Source: RGIG9115 sp045649825 (GTDB lineage Bacteria; Bacillota; Clostridia; UBA1381). Taken from it: a stretch of 64,000 nucleotides of DNA. The translations under genes were made by a program, and so were the position numbers. Below the pieces are notes generated by a model that ran no database searches, had not been told where the DNA came from, and was given only the letters and a program-made list of their open reading frames with translations. Position 1 is the stretch's first letter; every line of letters begins with the position of its first letter. The stretch is from positions 56,168 to 120,167 of the forward strand of contig JAZRQO010000009.1 of NCBI GenBank assembly GCA_045649825.1, written 5' to 3'. Positions 1 to 9,132 of this stretch are shown piece after piece.

Positions 1-611
1 TGGGTGACTCAGCAGCTGTTGAAGTGGGTGAGCTTGCAGTTGCGATCGGTAATCCTCTTGGACAGGAGTTTGCCGGTAGTGTTACGGCGGGAGTAATCAG
101 TGCTGTTAACAGAACAATGACTATTGATAACAGAACATACAATCTTCTTCAGACTGACGCTGCAATCAATAGCGGAAATTCAGGTGGAGCTTTGATTAAT
201 AAGTATGGTGAAGTTGTCGGGATAAACTCTGTTAAACTGTCCCAGGCAGGTGTTGAAGGACTTGGTTTTGCTATTGCGATTTCTGAGGTTAAGCCTATAA
301 TTAACGATCTTATGTCTTCAGGCCACGTAAAAGGCAGGCCGCTTGTTGGTATAACAGTTGCTGAAACAAGATATGGATTGTTTGTATCAGGTGTTTCTGA
401 AGGAACAGGAGCAGAGAAGGCGGGACTTCTTGAAGGTGATATGATAGTTAAGGTTGACGGTGAAGCTGTTAAGTCTTCCGCGGAGCTTAACGAAATACGT
501 GATAAAAAGAAGCCCGGTGAAAAGCTTAAGTTCAGCATTTTCCGTGACGGTGAAAGTCTTGAATTGGATATAGTGTTGATGGATAGTGCTGATTTTCAGG
601 AAAAAGAATAA
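1..611 (+). CDS. HtrA/DegP-like trypsin-type serine protease, C-terminal part (5' truncated by window edge)
   Basis: The reading frame is open from the first bases, so the gene begins upstream of the window; the GTG at 24 is internal. The visible part carries the end of a trypsin-like protease domain: an IGNPLG loop, then the catalytic serine in SGNSGG (TCA codon at 180-182), with GLGFAI after it. A PDZ domain follows (about 330-590) with a typical GLLEGDMIVKVDG stretch. HtrA proteases act at the outer face of the membrane in envelope protein quality control. The His and Asp of the triad and any membrane anchor lie outside the window. A strong hairpin terminator follows the stop, so this is the end of its transcript. 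Confidence 0.93.
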   Translation, partial: GDSAAVEVGELAVAIGNPLGQEFAGSVTAGVISAVNRTMTIDNRTYNLLQTDAAINSGNSGGALINKYGEVVGINSVKLSQAGVEGLGFAIAISEVKPIINDLMSSGHVKGRPLVGITVAETRYGLFVSGVSEGTGAEKAGLLEGDMIVKVDGEAVKSSAELNEIRDKKKPGEKLKFSIFRDGESLELDIVLMDSADFQEKE

Positions 612-618
612 ATAATTA

Positions 619-652
619 ATGCCGGAGGTTTCTTCTCCGGCATATTTTTTTT
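619..652 (+). terminator. Rho-independent terminator of the htrA-like gene
   Basis: A 9-bp stem, ATGCCGGAG paired with CTCCGGCAT around an 8-nt loop (7 nt unpaired), is followed directly by a run of eight T. It starts 8 nt after the stop codon. Confidence 0.9.
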
Positions 653-754
653 AATATTGGGGGCATAAAGGAAATCTTTTTTATATAATTTGCTTTAAAA
701 TAACTACTGCTATATGGTAATTTTGAAAAAACTTTAAATTTTTTTGAAAATCTA

Positions 755-783
755 TAGAAATTTAATTTTGTTTGGTGTATAAT
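755..783 (+). promoter_or_regulatory. Probable sigma-A promoter of the lrp-aminotransferase transcript
   Basis: A perfect -10 box TATAAT (778-783) lies 17 nt after a weak -35 (TAGAAA, 755-760). The Lrp start codon is 45 nt downstream and has a GGTTGGAG ribosome binding site. Confidence 0.5.
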
Positions 784-828
784 AAGATGATGGAATATTT
801 TTAATCTGAATTGAAAGGTTGGAGTTAA

Positions 829-1308
829 ATGCAGGAATTTTTAAAAGTTTTGGAACAAGACGGACGTTGTGCTAACAGTCGTATAGCAAGAATGTTGGGT
901 ATTACGGAAGAAGAAGTAGCCGCCCGTATTGCTGACCTTGAAAAAAAGAAAGTAATAGTTGGATATAAAACGCTTATAAATTGGGATAGAACAGACCGAG
1001 AAGTTGTTGATGCATTTATTGAACTTAAGGTAACACCCCAGCGTGGTGAGGGGTTTGATAAAGTTGCAGAACGCATATATAAGTATCCTCAGGTTAAAAC
1101 AGTTTATCTTATGAGCGGAACACATGATATTGCTGTAATCATTGAAGGCTCAAGTATGAAAGAGGTTGCTTTGTTTGTTGCAGAAAAGCTTGCTCCTATG
1201 GAGGAAGTTATGAGTACTTCTACTTCTTTTGTACTTAAAAAATACAAACAAGACGGCGTAATATACTATGACGATGAAAAGGTTATGAGAGAGGTAATAA
1301 CTTTATGA
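829..1308 (+). CDS. Lrp/AsnC family transcriptional regulator
   Basis: A 159-residue protein of the usual Lrp/AsnC size. An N-terminal winged helix-turn-helix (about residues 5-50, with NSRIARMLGITEEEVAARI) is followed by an RAM/AsnC effector-binding domain (about 65-145). Family members are feast/famine regulators that bind amino acids and often control the gene next door. Its stop codon overlaps the start of the aminotransferase by 4 nt, so the two are co-translated, and an aminotransferase substrate or product is the likely effector (inference). The ATG at 829 has a GGAG-type site 5 nt upstream. The specific ligand cannot be read from the sequence. Confidence 0.9.
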   Translation: MQEFLKVLEQDGRCANSRIARMLGITEEEVAARIADLEKKKVIVGYKTLINWDRTDREVVDAFIELKVTPQRGEGFDKVAERIYKYPQVKTVYLMSGTHDIAVIIEGSSMKEVALFVAEKLAPMEEVMSTSTSFVLKKYKQDGVIYYDDEKVMREVITL

Positions 1309-2477
1309 TAAATTACGATAAAATTGTTAATAAGGTGGTTGCTGGTTTACCACCATCAGGAATAAGAAAATTTTTTGATCTTGCCGAACAGATGGATGAT
1401 GTGATTTCGCTCGGAGTGGGCGAACCGGATTTTGTTACACCGTGGGCAATAAGAGAGGCAGGTATTTATTCTTTAGAAAAAGGAAGAACGTATTATACAA
1501 GTAATTCCGGGCTTTCTGAACTTCGTGAAGAATGCGCTAACTATATGCGTCGCAAGTATGATGTTACTTATAATCCTGAGAATGAAATCTTGATTACTGT
1601 GGGCGGCAGTGAGGCTATTGACGCTATGATTCGTGCTATAATTGAGCCTGGGGATGAGGTTCTTATTCCAGAACCAAGCTTTGTTTGTTATAAGCCGTGT
1701 ACGCTTATATCAGGTGGAGTTCCTGTTATTATTGAAACAAAGGAAGAAGATGATTTTAAACTTACGCCGGAACAGTTAAAAGAAAAAATTACTGATAAAA
1801 CAAAACTTCTTGTTTTACCATTCCCAAACAACCCGACGGGTGCAGTTATGGAAAAAGAAGAATTGGAAGCTATTGCTGACGTTCTGAGGGGTACAGATAT
1901 TTTAGTGCTTTCTGATGAAATCTACGGCGAACTTAAATATTCTGATAAACCTCACGTACCTTTTTCAAAGATTGAAGGCATGTGGGAGAGAACGGTTGTT
2001 GTTAACGGTTTTTCGAAAGCTTTTGCTATGACTGGATGGCGTCTTGGATATGCTATGGGCCCTGCACCGATTATCTCTCTTATGAGAAAAATTCATCAGT
2101 TTGGCATAATGAGTGCACCCACAACCAGTCAGTATGCAGCTATTGAAGCACTCCGTAACTGTGATAATGATGTACGAAATATGTGTGAGGAATATAATTA
2201 CCGACGTAGATTTATTACTGACGGATTTAGAAAAATTGGTCTTTCATGTTTTGAGCCTTACGGTGCATTCTATGTTTTTCCTTGTATAAAAAGTCTTGGT
2301 ATGACCAGTGATGAGTTTTGTAATAAACTTCTTGAAGAAGAACATGTTGCTGTTGTACCGGGAACTGCATTCGGCGATTGTGGCGAAGGCTTCATACGTT
2401 GTTCCTATGCATATTCAATAGATGAAATTGAAGAAGCGCTTAAACGTATAGCTGCATTTGTTGAAAGACATAAATAA
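1305..2477 (+). CDS. PLP-dependent class I/II aminotransferase (aspartate aminotransferase-like)
   Basis: A 390-residue fold-type I aminotransferase. The PLP lysine is K238 in GFSKAFAMTGWRLGY; other family signatures are NPTGAV, the SDEIYGE loop that holds the pyridine nitrogen, and an arginine near the C-terminus (FIRCSYA) expected to bind the substrate carboxylate. It transfers an amino group between an amino acid and a 2-oxo acid in the cytosol. The exact substrate is uncertain: it belongs to the broad AspC/PatA/AlaT group. Start ATG overlaps the lrp stop (ATGA), giving tight translational coupling with the regulator. A short gap of 21 nt leads to an ABC exporter, so all may share a transcript. 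Confidence 0.92.
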   Translation: MINYDKIVNKVVAGLPPSGIRKFFDLAEQMDDVISLGVGEPDFVTPWAIREAGIYSLEKGRTYYTSNSGLSELREECANYMRRKYDVTYNPENEILITVGGSEAIDAMIRAIIEPGDEVLIPEPSFVCYKPCTLISGGVPVIIETKEEDDFKLTPEQLKEKITDKTKLLVLPFPNNPTGAVMEKEELEAIADVLRGTDILVLSDEIYGELKYSDKPHVPFSKIEGMWERTVVVNGFSKAFAMTGWRLGYAMGPAPIISLMRKIHQFGIMSAPTTSQYAAIEALRNCDNDVRNMCEEYNYRRRFITDGFRKIGLSCFEPYGAFYVFPCIKSLGMTSDEFCNKLLEEEHVAVVPGTAFGDCGEGFIRCSYAYSIDEIEEALKRIAAFVERHK

Positions 2478-2498
2478 TTTGAATTGGAGGTGTCAGTG

Positions 2499-4232
2499 AT
2501 GAAAAAGCTTTTTAAATACATAAAACCTCATATTATTTTCTTTTTACTGGCACCAATATTTATGCTTGTAGAAGTAGGCGGGGAAGTTATGCTTCCTAAA
2601 CTTATTTCAATGATAATTAACGATGGCGTTGCTGCCGAAGATACCGGATATATTCTACAAATCGGTTTTGTAATGGTTGGATTTGCTGTTATGATGATGA
2701 GTGGAGGCGTTCTTGGTGGATATTGTGCTACAAAAGCTGCTGTATCTTTCTCCGCTGATTTAAGACTTGATGTTTTCAAAAAACTTCAATCATATTCTTT
2801 TGAGGATATAGATGATTTTAGTACAGGTTCACTTGTAACAAGACTTACAAACGATATCGTACAAGTTCAGAATTGTACAAGAATGATGCTGGTTATGATG
2901 CTTCGCTCACCGGGTATGCTGATTGGTGCCCTTATTATGGCATCCAGCATTAACGTAAAGCTTGCTGCTATAATTGCCTGCGTTATCCCTGTGCTTGTTG
3001 TTTCAGTCACGCTTATACTTAAAACTGCTTTTCCGCGTTTTGGGATTATGCAGAAAAAGCTCGACAATCTTAATTCAACAATACAGGAGAACATTACAAA
3101 TGTTAGGGTAATCAAATCATTTTTACGACGTGATTTTGAAATAAAAAAATTCAGCATTGCAAATGATGAACTTATGGATTCAACTCTACGTGCAATGGGA
3201 ATTGTAATACTTAATATGCCGGTTTCCACATTAATTATGAATCTCACTACAATTGCGATAGTATGGGTGGGCGGTAATTTTGTTATTGCGGGGACAATGC
3301 CTATAGGCGATTTAACTGCGTTTACGAGCTATATAGTACAGATTCTTATGTCCTTGATGATGCTGTCAATGATTTTTTTACAGTTTTCCCGAGCGGCTGC
3401 ATCTCTAAAACGTATAAACGAAATACTAAGCCATAACGTTACTTTAAACGATAACAATTCAATGAATATTGATAAAAAGGTCGAATCCGGAAGCATTATA
3501 TTTGAAAATGTTTTCTTCAGATATAACGGCAATTCTGACCAGAATATACTTACCGACATCAATCTCTCCATCCCTTCTGGTGCTACTGTTGGAATAATTG
3601 GTATGACAGGAAGTGGAAAAACTTCTTTGGTACAACTTATTCCAAGACTTTACGATGTAACATCAGGTCGTGTTCTTGTTGACGGTACCGACGTACGTGA
3701 TTACTCTATTAAAAATTTACGTAACGATGTGTCAATGGTTTTGCAAAACAATGTGCTTTTTAGCGGCACAGTAAAGGAAAACCTTAAATGGGGCAATGAA
3801 AATGCATCTGATGAAGAAATAAAAATTGCATGTGACGCTGCACAGGCCACATCATTTATATCTTCACTGCCCAATGGTTTTGATGCAAAACTTGAACAGG
3901 GGGGAATTAATCTTTCAGGCGGTCAAAAGCAACGTATGTGTATTGCTCGTGCTTTGCTGAAAAAGCCCAAAATTCTTATTCTGGATGATAGCACCAGTGC
4001 AGTAGACAGCGCAACCGAGGCAAGAATTAGGGAAAGCTTTAAAACAACATTAAAAGAAACAACGAAAATTATAATAGCCCAAAGAATTCAGTCAGTAATT
4101 GATGCTGATACTATAATAGTTATGGATGAAGGACATATTACCGGAATAGGTACTCATAAAGAGCTTTTAAATTCTAATGATGTATACCGGGAAATATATT
4201 ATTCTCAGACGGATAAGGAGGTGTCGGCATAA
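2499..4232 (+). CDS. Heterodimeric ABC exporter, subunit with degenerate ATPase site
   Basis: A 577-residue half-transporter: six predicted membrane helices (about 15-300) and a C-terminal ATPase domain. The ATPase has Walker A GMTGSGKTS, a canonical LSGGQ signature, but Walker B is LILDDS, with Asp (D497) in place of the catalytic Glu, and the switch histidine is Gln (AQRIQSV, Q528). In heterodimeric exporters such as TM287/288 and BmrCD this is the subunit that carries the non-hydrolytic site. The ATG at 2499 is preferred because GGAGGT at 2486-2491 sits 7 nt upstream; the in-frame TTG at 2484 overlaps that site. It pairs with the next gene, whose start overlaps this stop. Substrate unknown; drugs or lipids are typical. 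Confidence 0.93.
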   Translation: MKKLFKYIKPHIIFFLLAPIFMLVEVGGEVMLPKLISMIINDGVAAEDTGYILQIGFVMVGFAVMMMSGGVLGGYCATKAAVSFSADLRLDVFKKLQSYSFEDIDDFSTGSLVTRLTNDIVQVQNCTRMMLVMMLRSPGMLIGALIMASSINVKLAAIIACVIPVLVVSVTLILKTAFPRFGIMQKKLDNLNSTIQENITNVRVIKSFLRRDFEIKKFSIANDELMDSTLRAMGIVILNMPVSTLIMNLTTIAIVWVGGNFVIAGTMPIGDLTAFTSYIVQILMSLMMLSMIFLQFSRAAASLKRINEILSHNVTLNDNNSMNIDKKVESGSIIFENVFFRYNGNSDQNILTDINLSIPSGATVGIIGMTGSGKTSLVQLIPRLYDVTSGRVLVDGTDVRDYSIKNLRNDVSMVLQNNVLFSGTVKENLKWGNENASDEEIKIACDAAQATSFISSLPNGFDAKLEQGGINLSGGQKQRMCIARALLKKPKILILDDSTSAVDSATEARIRESFKTTLKETTKIIIAQRIQSVIDADTIIVMDEGHITGIGTHKELLNSNDVYREIYYSQTDKEVSA

Positions 4233-6037
4233 TGTCACCACCACCTATGATGGGCGGAGGCGGACCAGGTAGAAGAATGGCCCAGCCTGTTTCAAAACCT
4301 AAAGAGCTTTTTTCAACAGCTAAACGACTTTTGGGATATATTAAGTCAGACTTGTATTTAATAGTTATCGCACTCGTTTGTGTTGGGATAAGTTCTGCAT
4401 GTAGTATTACAGGCTCATATATGTTAAGACCTATAATTAATAATTTTATATATCCTGGTGCTGAAAATGTAACCGGTTTTATAGGCGGACTAATTTTTAT
4501 GGCTTTTGTTTATATTTTTGGCGTGGTAGCTACGTATCTACAAAGCAGGATAATGATTAAAGTTTCTCAAAAGGCTTTGAATAAAATGAGAAGTGAACTG
4601 TTTGAAAAGATGCAAGGATTACCTGTTTCATTTTTCGACAAAAATACACGAGGTGAATTAATGAGCCGTTTCACCAATGATGTCGATACTGTAGGTGAAC
4701 TTTTAAATCATACCGTTATTCAGCTTATATCCGGTGTTATAACACTTGTAGGAACTCTAGCGGTTATGTTGTACACAAACGTAATTCTGACTATTGTTAC
4801 TGTGGTTATGATACCTGTATTTGCGAAGGTGGGAAGCTTGATTGCAGGAAAATCCAGAGGGTATTTTCGTTCTCAACAAGAAGCGTTGGGTAAAGTTAAT
4901 GGTTATATAGAAGAAACGGTTACAGGGCAAAAAGTTGTTAAGGTTTTTTGCCATGAAGATATTTCGGTTAATGATTTTAAAAAAATTAATGATGATTACA
5001 AATCAAAACAGATAAAGGCACAGTTTATTGGTGGTATTATGGGCCCTGTTATGGGTAATTTGAGTCAGATAAATTACAGTATTACCGCTGCAGTTGGTGG
5101 TATTCTTTGTGTAACAAGAGGCTTTGATGTTGGCGGTCTTACAGTTTTTATTAACTTTTCCAGACATTTTTCCAGACCTGTCAATGAGCTGTCTATGCAA
5201 CTTACCACATTTATGTCTGCTCTTGCAGGTGCTGAAAGAGTATTTTCCATTATAGATGAAATCCATGAAACAGATGAGGGTAATATTTGTGAAATGCCTG
5301 TTACAGAAGGCGGAGTTGAGTTTAATAATGTCTCTTTTTCATATATACCTGGAAAACCTGTTATAAATAACATTTCTTTAAAGGTTAACAAAGGTGAAAA
5401 AGTTGCTTTTGTAGGTTCTACAGGCGCCGGTAAAACAACAATCATAAACCTGCTTACTCGTTTTTATGATGTTGATAGCGGAGAAATTCTATTTAACGGA
5501 ATAGACATTCGTAAATATACAAAACAGGCCCTCAGAAGTTCAATCGCTATGGTGCTTCAAGACACACATTTATTTACCGGTACAGTTATGGAGAATATCC
5601 GCTACGGCAGGTTAGATGCCACTGATGAAGAAGTGATCGAAGCTGCTAAAACTGCCGATGCACATAAATTTATAATCAAGCTCAGGGATGGATATGAAAC
5701 CGTTCTTGAATCAGATGGAATAAATCTTTCTCAAGGTCAACGACAATTGCTCAATATTTCAAGAGCTGCATTGTCAAAGGCACCTGTTTTAATTCTTGAT
5801 GAAGCTACCAGTTCTGTTGATACCAGAACTGAACAGGCGATAAACAGAGGACTTGAAAATCTTATGGAAAGCAGAACAACCTTTGTTATTGCTCACAGGC
5901 TTTCTACAATAAAAAATTCAGATCTTATAATGGTGCTTGAAAATGGTACGATAACAGAAAGAGGAACTCATGACGAACTTTTGGAATTGAAAGGTAGATA
6001 CTTTGAGCTATATACCGGCTTGAAGGAGCTTGACTGA
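4232..6037 (+). CDS. Heterodimeric ABC exporter, catalytically competent subunit
   Basis: A 601-residue half-transporter and partner of the preceding gene; the stop and start share one base (TAATG). A Pro/Gly-rich N-terminal tail (MSPPPMMGGGGPGRR) precedes six membrane helices (about 40-330). The ATPase domain is canonical: Walker A GSTGAGKTT (K401), Walker B LILDEATS (E524) and switch His (AHRLSTI, H555). Its signature motif is LSQGQ rather than LSGGQ; in TM287/288-type pairs the altered signature faces the degenerate site of the partner, so the two subunits are complementary. Ribosome binding site AAGGAGGTG lies inside the previous gene. Expected role: ATP-driven export across the cytoplasmic membrane. 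Confidence 0.94.
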   Translation: MSPPPMMGGGGPGRRMAQPVSKPKELFSTAKRLLGYIKSDLYLIVIALVCVGISSACSITGSYMLRPIINNFIYPGAENVTGFIGGLIFMAFVYIFGVVATYLQSRIMIKVSQKALNKMRSELFEKMQGLPVSFFDKNTRGELMSRFTNDVDTVGELLNHTVIQLISGVITLVGTLAVMLYTNVILTIVTVVMIPVFAKVGSLIAGKSRGYFRSQQEALGKVNGYIEETVTGQKVVKVFCHEDISVNDFKKINDDYKSKQIKAQFIGGIMGPVMGNLSQINYSITAAVGGILCVTRGFDVGGLTVFINFSRHFSRPVNELSMQLTTFMSALAGAERVFSIIDEIHETDEGNICEMPVTEGGVEFNNVSFSYIPGKPVINNISLKVNKGEKVAFVGSTGAGKTTIINLLTRFYDVDSGEILFNGIDIRKYTKQALRSSIAMVLQDTHLFTGTVMENIRYGRLDATDEEVIEAAKTADAHKFIIKLRDGYETVLESDGINLSQGQRQLLNISRAALSKAPVLILDEATSSVDTRTEQAINRGLENLMESRTTFVIAHRLSTIKNSDLIMVLENGTITERGTHDELLELKGRYFELYTGLKELD

Positions 6038-6068
6038 ATATTCCGGAAAGGAAAGGTTACAAAAAGAT

Positions 6069-8183
6069 ATGAAAATTAGTCAGTTGATTTACACTTCGGT
6101 AAAGTACAGTTTGTCTGATAGCGAAATAGGTTTAATCAATGAACCGGGATATCGTGTGTATTCCTGTACCCAGGGGCTTACTGAAGAGGAAATAAGTGAG
6201 ATTGTAAGATTTTGTGGATACAGACTTCCCAAAGATTGTGATGTTAAGTATTCCAAAACGTATTTTGATTCGGAAATACCCGATTTATTCCCTAAAACTT
6301 TCAGGACTTTTAAAACAGAAACAGGAAAATATGTTGCAATTCAGGTTGTTTACTCCGGTGTAGATGTTAACGGTGAGGACGGAAATTTCTTCGCGCATGC
6401 ACTGTTATTTGATGATACACCTGTAGGATTTACCCCTGAAAGCTTTTATGGTTCTCCTATTTTCAGAAAGTTTCTTACAAACGAAGAAATAGACCGAGAG
6501 CTTGTAAGATATCTTCCTATGATTGAAGAATCCGAAACAGATAATGAATTGAGGAACAAAATCGATAATTTTGTATATAACCATAAAGTCCAGATGTCTT
6601 CCGTACTCGATCAGGCAATGGCTGTTTTTGCTGAAAACGGAAAGACGCACATATGTATTAGTGCAAAAAATCAGGAAGAAAGCGATTATTACGTACTTGG
6701 TCTTAAACGTATTTTGCCTCCTGAATTTTCAGATTCTTTGGGTGTGTCTACGAATAATATATTCTTACCGTCAAATAGTCAGCAAAAAATAATATTAAAC
6801 GGGACAATTTCAGGGAAGAATAATATTTCTGATGATGATATAGAAAACAGGAATAATTGTGTATATATTGATGTTCAAAGAATAGAAACTGACGGTGTTA
6901 AACCGATGAAGCTTTTTGAAATGAGTTTTGATGAGCTTTACGAGAGTTATAAAAGATTCTCAATCAAAAACGGTAAACAGCTACAAATATGGATGAATTC
7001 ATACGAACGTCTTAATCAGCAGGGAGTATCTGAAAGATTGAGAGATTTGTATAACCATGTAGGTGAGCAGTTATTTGTTGAACGAGCATTTGCTGTTTAC
7101 AATAAACTTGGACAGAATGATTATAAACAGGTGAAATTTGAAGTTCTTGAAGTTATATTTGAACACGCTGACCTGTTTCCTGATATTTTTGATGATGTTT
7201 CATACTCATTAGCTGATGAAGGTATAAGCTGCATAACGTCAGGTGAACCTAAAAATATTGAAAATGTTTTTAAAGATATAAAAATTGATATTGCAAAAAA
7301 AATTTATAATAGTCTTAAACAAAAGCTCGATGAATTAACTTCTGAAACTTTTGATGAAAAAAGCGGAATTTTGCTTCTAAGAGTATTTTCTCTTATTAAA
7401 AATGCATGCAGTATCAGAACATGGCAGGAATTCTTCGATTATAATGATTCATATTTTGCTGAATTTTTAGAAATATGTGCTAAGGTAATGATTAGTGATA
7501 CAATTCCTGTTACTATAACGGCTCCACCAATCTGGACGCCGGCAGATACTGCTGAAGTTGTTGCTATGTTTGATTCGTCAGCTGTAGATGATGTTTTGAA
7601 AAAAGCTTGCAGAAAGTATATTCTTGAAAACAAAAATGCAGTATGGTCGACTTACGGTATATCATTGCAGAAACGCCGTAAATCCAAAGAGGATTCCGAA
7701 AAGGATATACAAAAAATCAAGAAAATGCTTACTCAAGTTGGATATGCGCCGTATCAGAGAGCAACATATAATGATCTTAAATTTGAAGTTATAAATGAAA
7801 TGACACTAAGTGAAAATCCCCTGCTACTTGTACGACTTCTTGATGCGGTATATCAGTGGCAGGGAAGCGATGGAGCTGTTGCTCAGTCAGAAAAATATGC
7901 TGATAGGGTTGCTGAGTGTATTATAGAAATGAAAGAAACAGAAACTAGCCTGTATAATTTCATTATCCCGAAGCTTGCTCTTGAAATAATGGATTCACCG
8001 GGAGTATGCCATGAAATAATGATTAATTCTGAAACAATGTATGAAGGATTCTGGCAGTGGTTCTATATAGGTTTTAAACGTAATAAGAATTTTGAAGCTA
8101 TAAGAAACAATTATAAACGGGTTGCTGAATTTAGTAAGAGTACTCTTTCAAGGTATCCCTTTTATAGAAATATAGTTAAATAA
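6069..8183 (+). CDS. Large protein with GAP1-N2-like N-terminal domain, function unknown
   Basis: About 704 residues, cytosolic, without signal peptide or membrane helix. The N-terminus (QLIYTSVKYSLSDSEIG, then VYSCTQGLTEEE) resembles the GAP1-N2 domain, defined in bacterial conflict-system and GTPase-associated proteins; this is from memory of the family, not a search. The rest (about residues 250-700) is acidic, helical and unrecognised. The ATG at 6069 is chosen since family members start with M-K-I-x-Q-L-I-Y and GGAAAGGAAAGG lies upstream; an in-frame ATG at 6030 would overlap the transporter gene by 8 nt. No GTPase gene is adjacent. A secreted membrane protein follows after 22 nt, suggesting an operon. 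Confidence 0.6.
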   Translation: MKISQLIYTSVKYSLSDSEIGLINEPGYRVYSCTQGLTEEEISEIVRFCGYRLPKDCDVKYSKTYFDSEIPDLFPKTFRTFKTETGKYVAIQVVYSGVDVNGEDGNFFAHALLFDDTPVGFTPESFYGSPIFRKFLTNEEIDRELVRYLPMIEESETDNELRNKIDNFVYNHKVQMSSVLDQAMAVFAENGKTHICISAKNQEESDYYVLGLKRILPPEFSDSLGVSTNNIFLPSNSQQKIILNGTISGKNNISDDDIENRNNCVYIDVQRIETDGVKPMKLFEMSFDELYESYKRFSIKNGKQLQIWMNSYERLNQQGVSERLRDLYNHVGEQLFVERAFAVYNKLGQNDYKQVKFEVLEVIFEHADLFPDIFDDVSYSLADEGISCITSGEPKNIENVFKDIKIDIAKKIYNSLKQKLDELTSETFDEKSGILLLRVFSLIKNACSIRTWQEFFDYNDSYFAEFLEICAKVMISDTIPVTITAPPIWTPADTAEVVAMFDSSAVDDVLKKACRKYILENKNAVWSTYGISLQKRRKSKEDSEKDIQKIKKMLTQVGYAPYQRATYNDLKFEVINEMTLSENPLLLVRLLDAVYQWQGSDGAVAQSEKYADRVAECIIEMKETETSLYNFIIPKLALEIMDSPGVCHEIMINSETMYEGFWQWFYIGFKRNKNFEAIRNNYKRVAEFSKSTLSRYPFYRNIVK

Positions 8184-8205
8184 CAAAGGAAAGGTTGTAT
8201 GTATT

Positions 8206-9087
8206 ATGAAAAGATTTGAAAGAATAATTGCTGCAGCAATGTTATGTATGATTTGCTCTGCAAATGCAGTATTTGCTGTTCCTGTTAAAGTGGATGACGA
8301 TAATCCGCGTCAGACTGCCTCTGCAACGCAAAAACCAAAAGCTACTGAAATTGCTAAAGCTACAGTTAAACCCTCAGAGAAAGCAACAGAAAAACCATCA
8401 TCCACAACTAAGGCAACAGAATCACCAAAACCAACAGAAAAACCATCTGCAAAGCCTTCTGCTACGCCAAAATCTACTGATAAAGCTACAGATGCTTCTG
8501 ATGATAAAATTGTTCTGGATGCAGAAGATGATGCAATTGTATTAGAAGCTACAACAGAGCCTATGCTCAATATACAGAGTGGTTCCGAGCAGTTTGAAAA
8601 TAAAAAATATCTTACAAAATTTGGTGCGTTTTTATGGTTCTTATTTACTGTTATTGTTAGTGCAGTGATTAGTTTTGCTATTTCTTACAGATTTTATATG
8701 ATGGGGAAGAAAGATAATCATCTTGCAGCTGAAATTCGTGCGCTTAAGCGTGATATTGACAGCAAAATGGTTGGAACAGTCGGCGGATTTTCTGAATATG
8801 ATATTTCAGTCACTAACAATAATAAGAGTTATGCTAAACCTGAAACTTCAATTCGTTCTGCAGAAATAACTAGTGGAGCATCGGAAGTTGACAGTGAAAT
8901 TTATAAAAAGTGGGAATCAAAGCTTGGCAGTGTTTCATCACCTGCGGTTGATGAAAGAATTCGGAGTTCACAAACTCAGAACAGACCTTCTCAGAGTGTA
9001 CGTCGAAGACCTGTTAAATCAAATAAAACTGTTGGCGGCAAAATAAGAAATGCAATCAGTGAGATTTTCCCCTTTGATAAAAAATAA
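8206..9087 (+). CDS. Secreted, membrane-anchored low-complexity protein, unknown function
   Basis: A 293-residue hypothetical protein. A signal peptide (basic start, hydrophobic core, AVFA cleavage region near residue 26) is followed by a Thr/Lys/Pro/Ser-rich linker made of ATEKPS/KATE-type units (about 36-105), an acidic patch (about 103-120), one membrane helix (about 139-162, FLWFLFTVIVSAVISF) and a basic cytosolic tail of about 130 residues ending in FPFDKK. The topology suggests an outside stalk and an inside tail. ATG 8206 is preceded by AAAGGAAAGG. No known domain is recognised. It sits between the GAP1-N2-like gene and yebC. Confidence 0.7.
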   Translation: MKRFERIIAAAMLCMICSANAVFAVPVKVDDDNPRQTASATQKPKATEIAKATVKPSEKATEKPSSTTKATESPKPTEKPSAKPSATPKSTDKATDASDDKIVLDAEDDAIVLEATTEPMLNIQSGSEQFENKKYLTKFGAFLWFLFTVIVSAVISFAISYRFYMMGKKDNHLAAEIRALKRDIDSKMVGTVGGFSEYDISVTNNNKSYAKPETSIRSAEITSGASEVDSEIYKKWESKLGSVSSPAVDERIRSSQTQNRPSQSVRRRPVKSNKTVGGKIRNAISEIFPFDKK

Positions 9088-9132
9088 TTTTATTAACAAC
9101 TTACTATAAAAAATTTTGGAGGTATTAACTTT

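Noticed and set aside
24..611. GTG 24 as the true start of the protease gene
   Set aside because: The frame is open to the window edge and codes for conserved residues before it; the gene is truncated by the window.
8310..8545. Repetitive AC-rich stretch as a possible CRISPR or DNA repeat array
   Set aside because: The units are irregular, follow codon phase and encode a Thr/Lys/Pro/Ser-rich stalk; no constant repeat with unique spacers.
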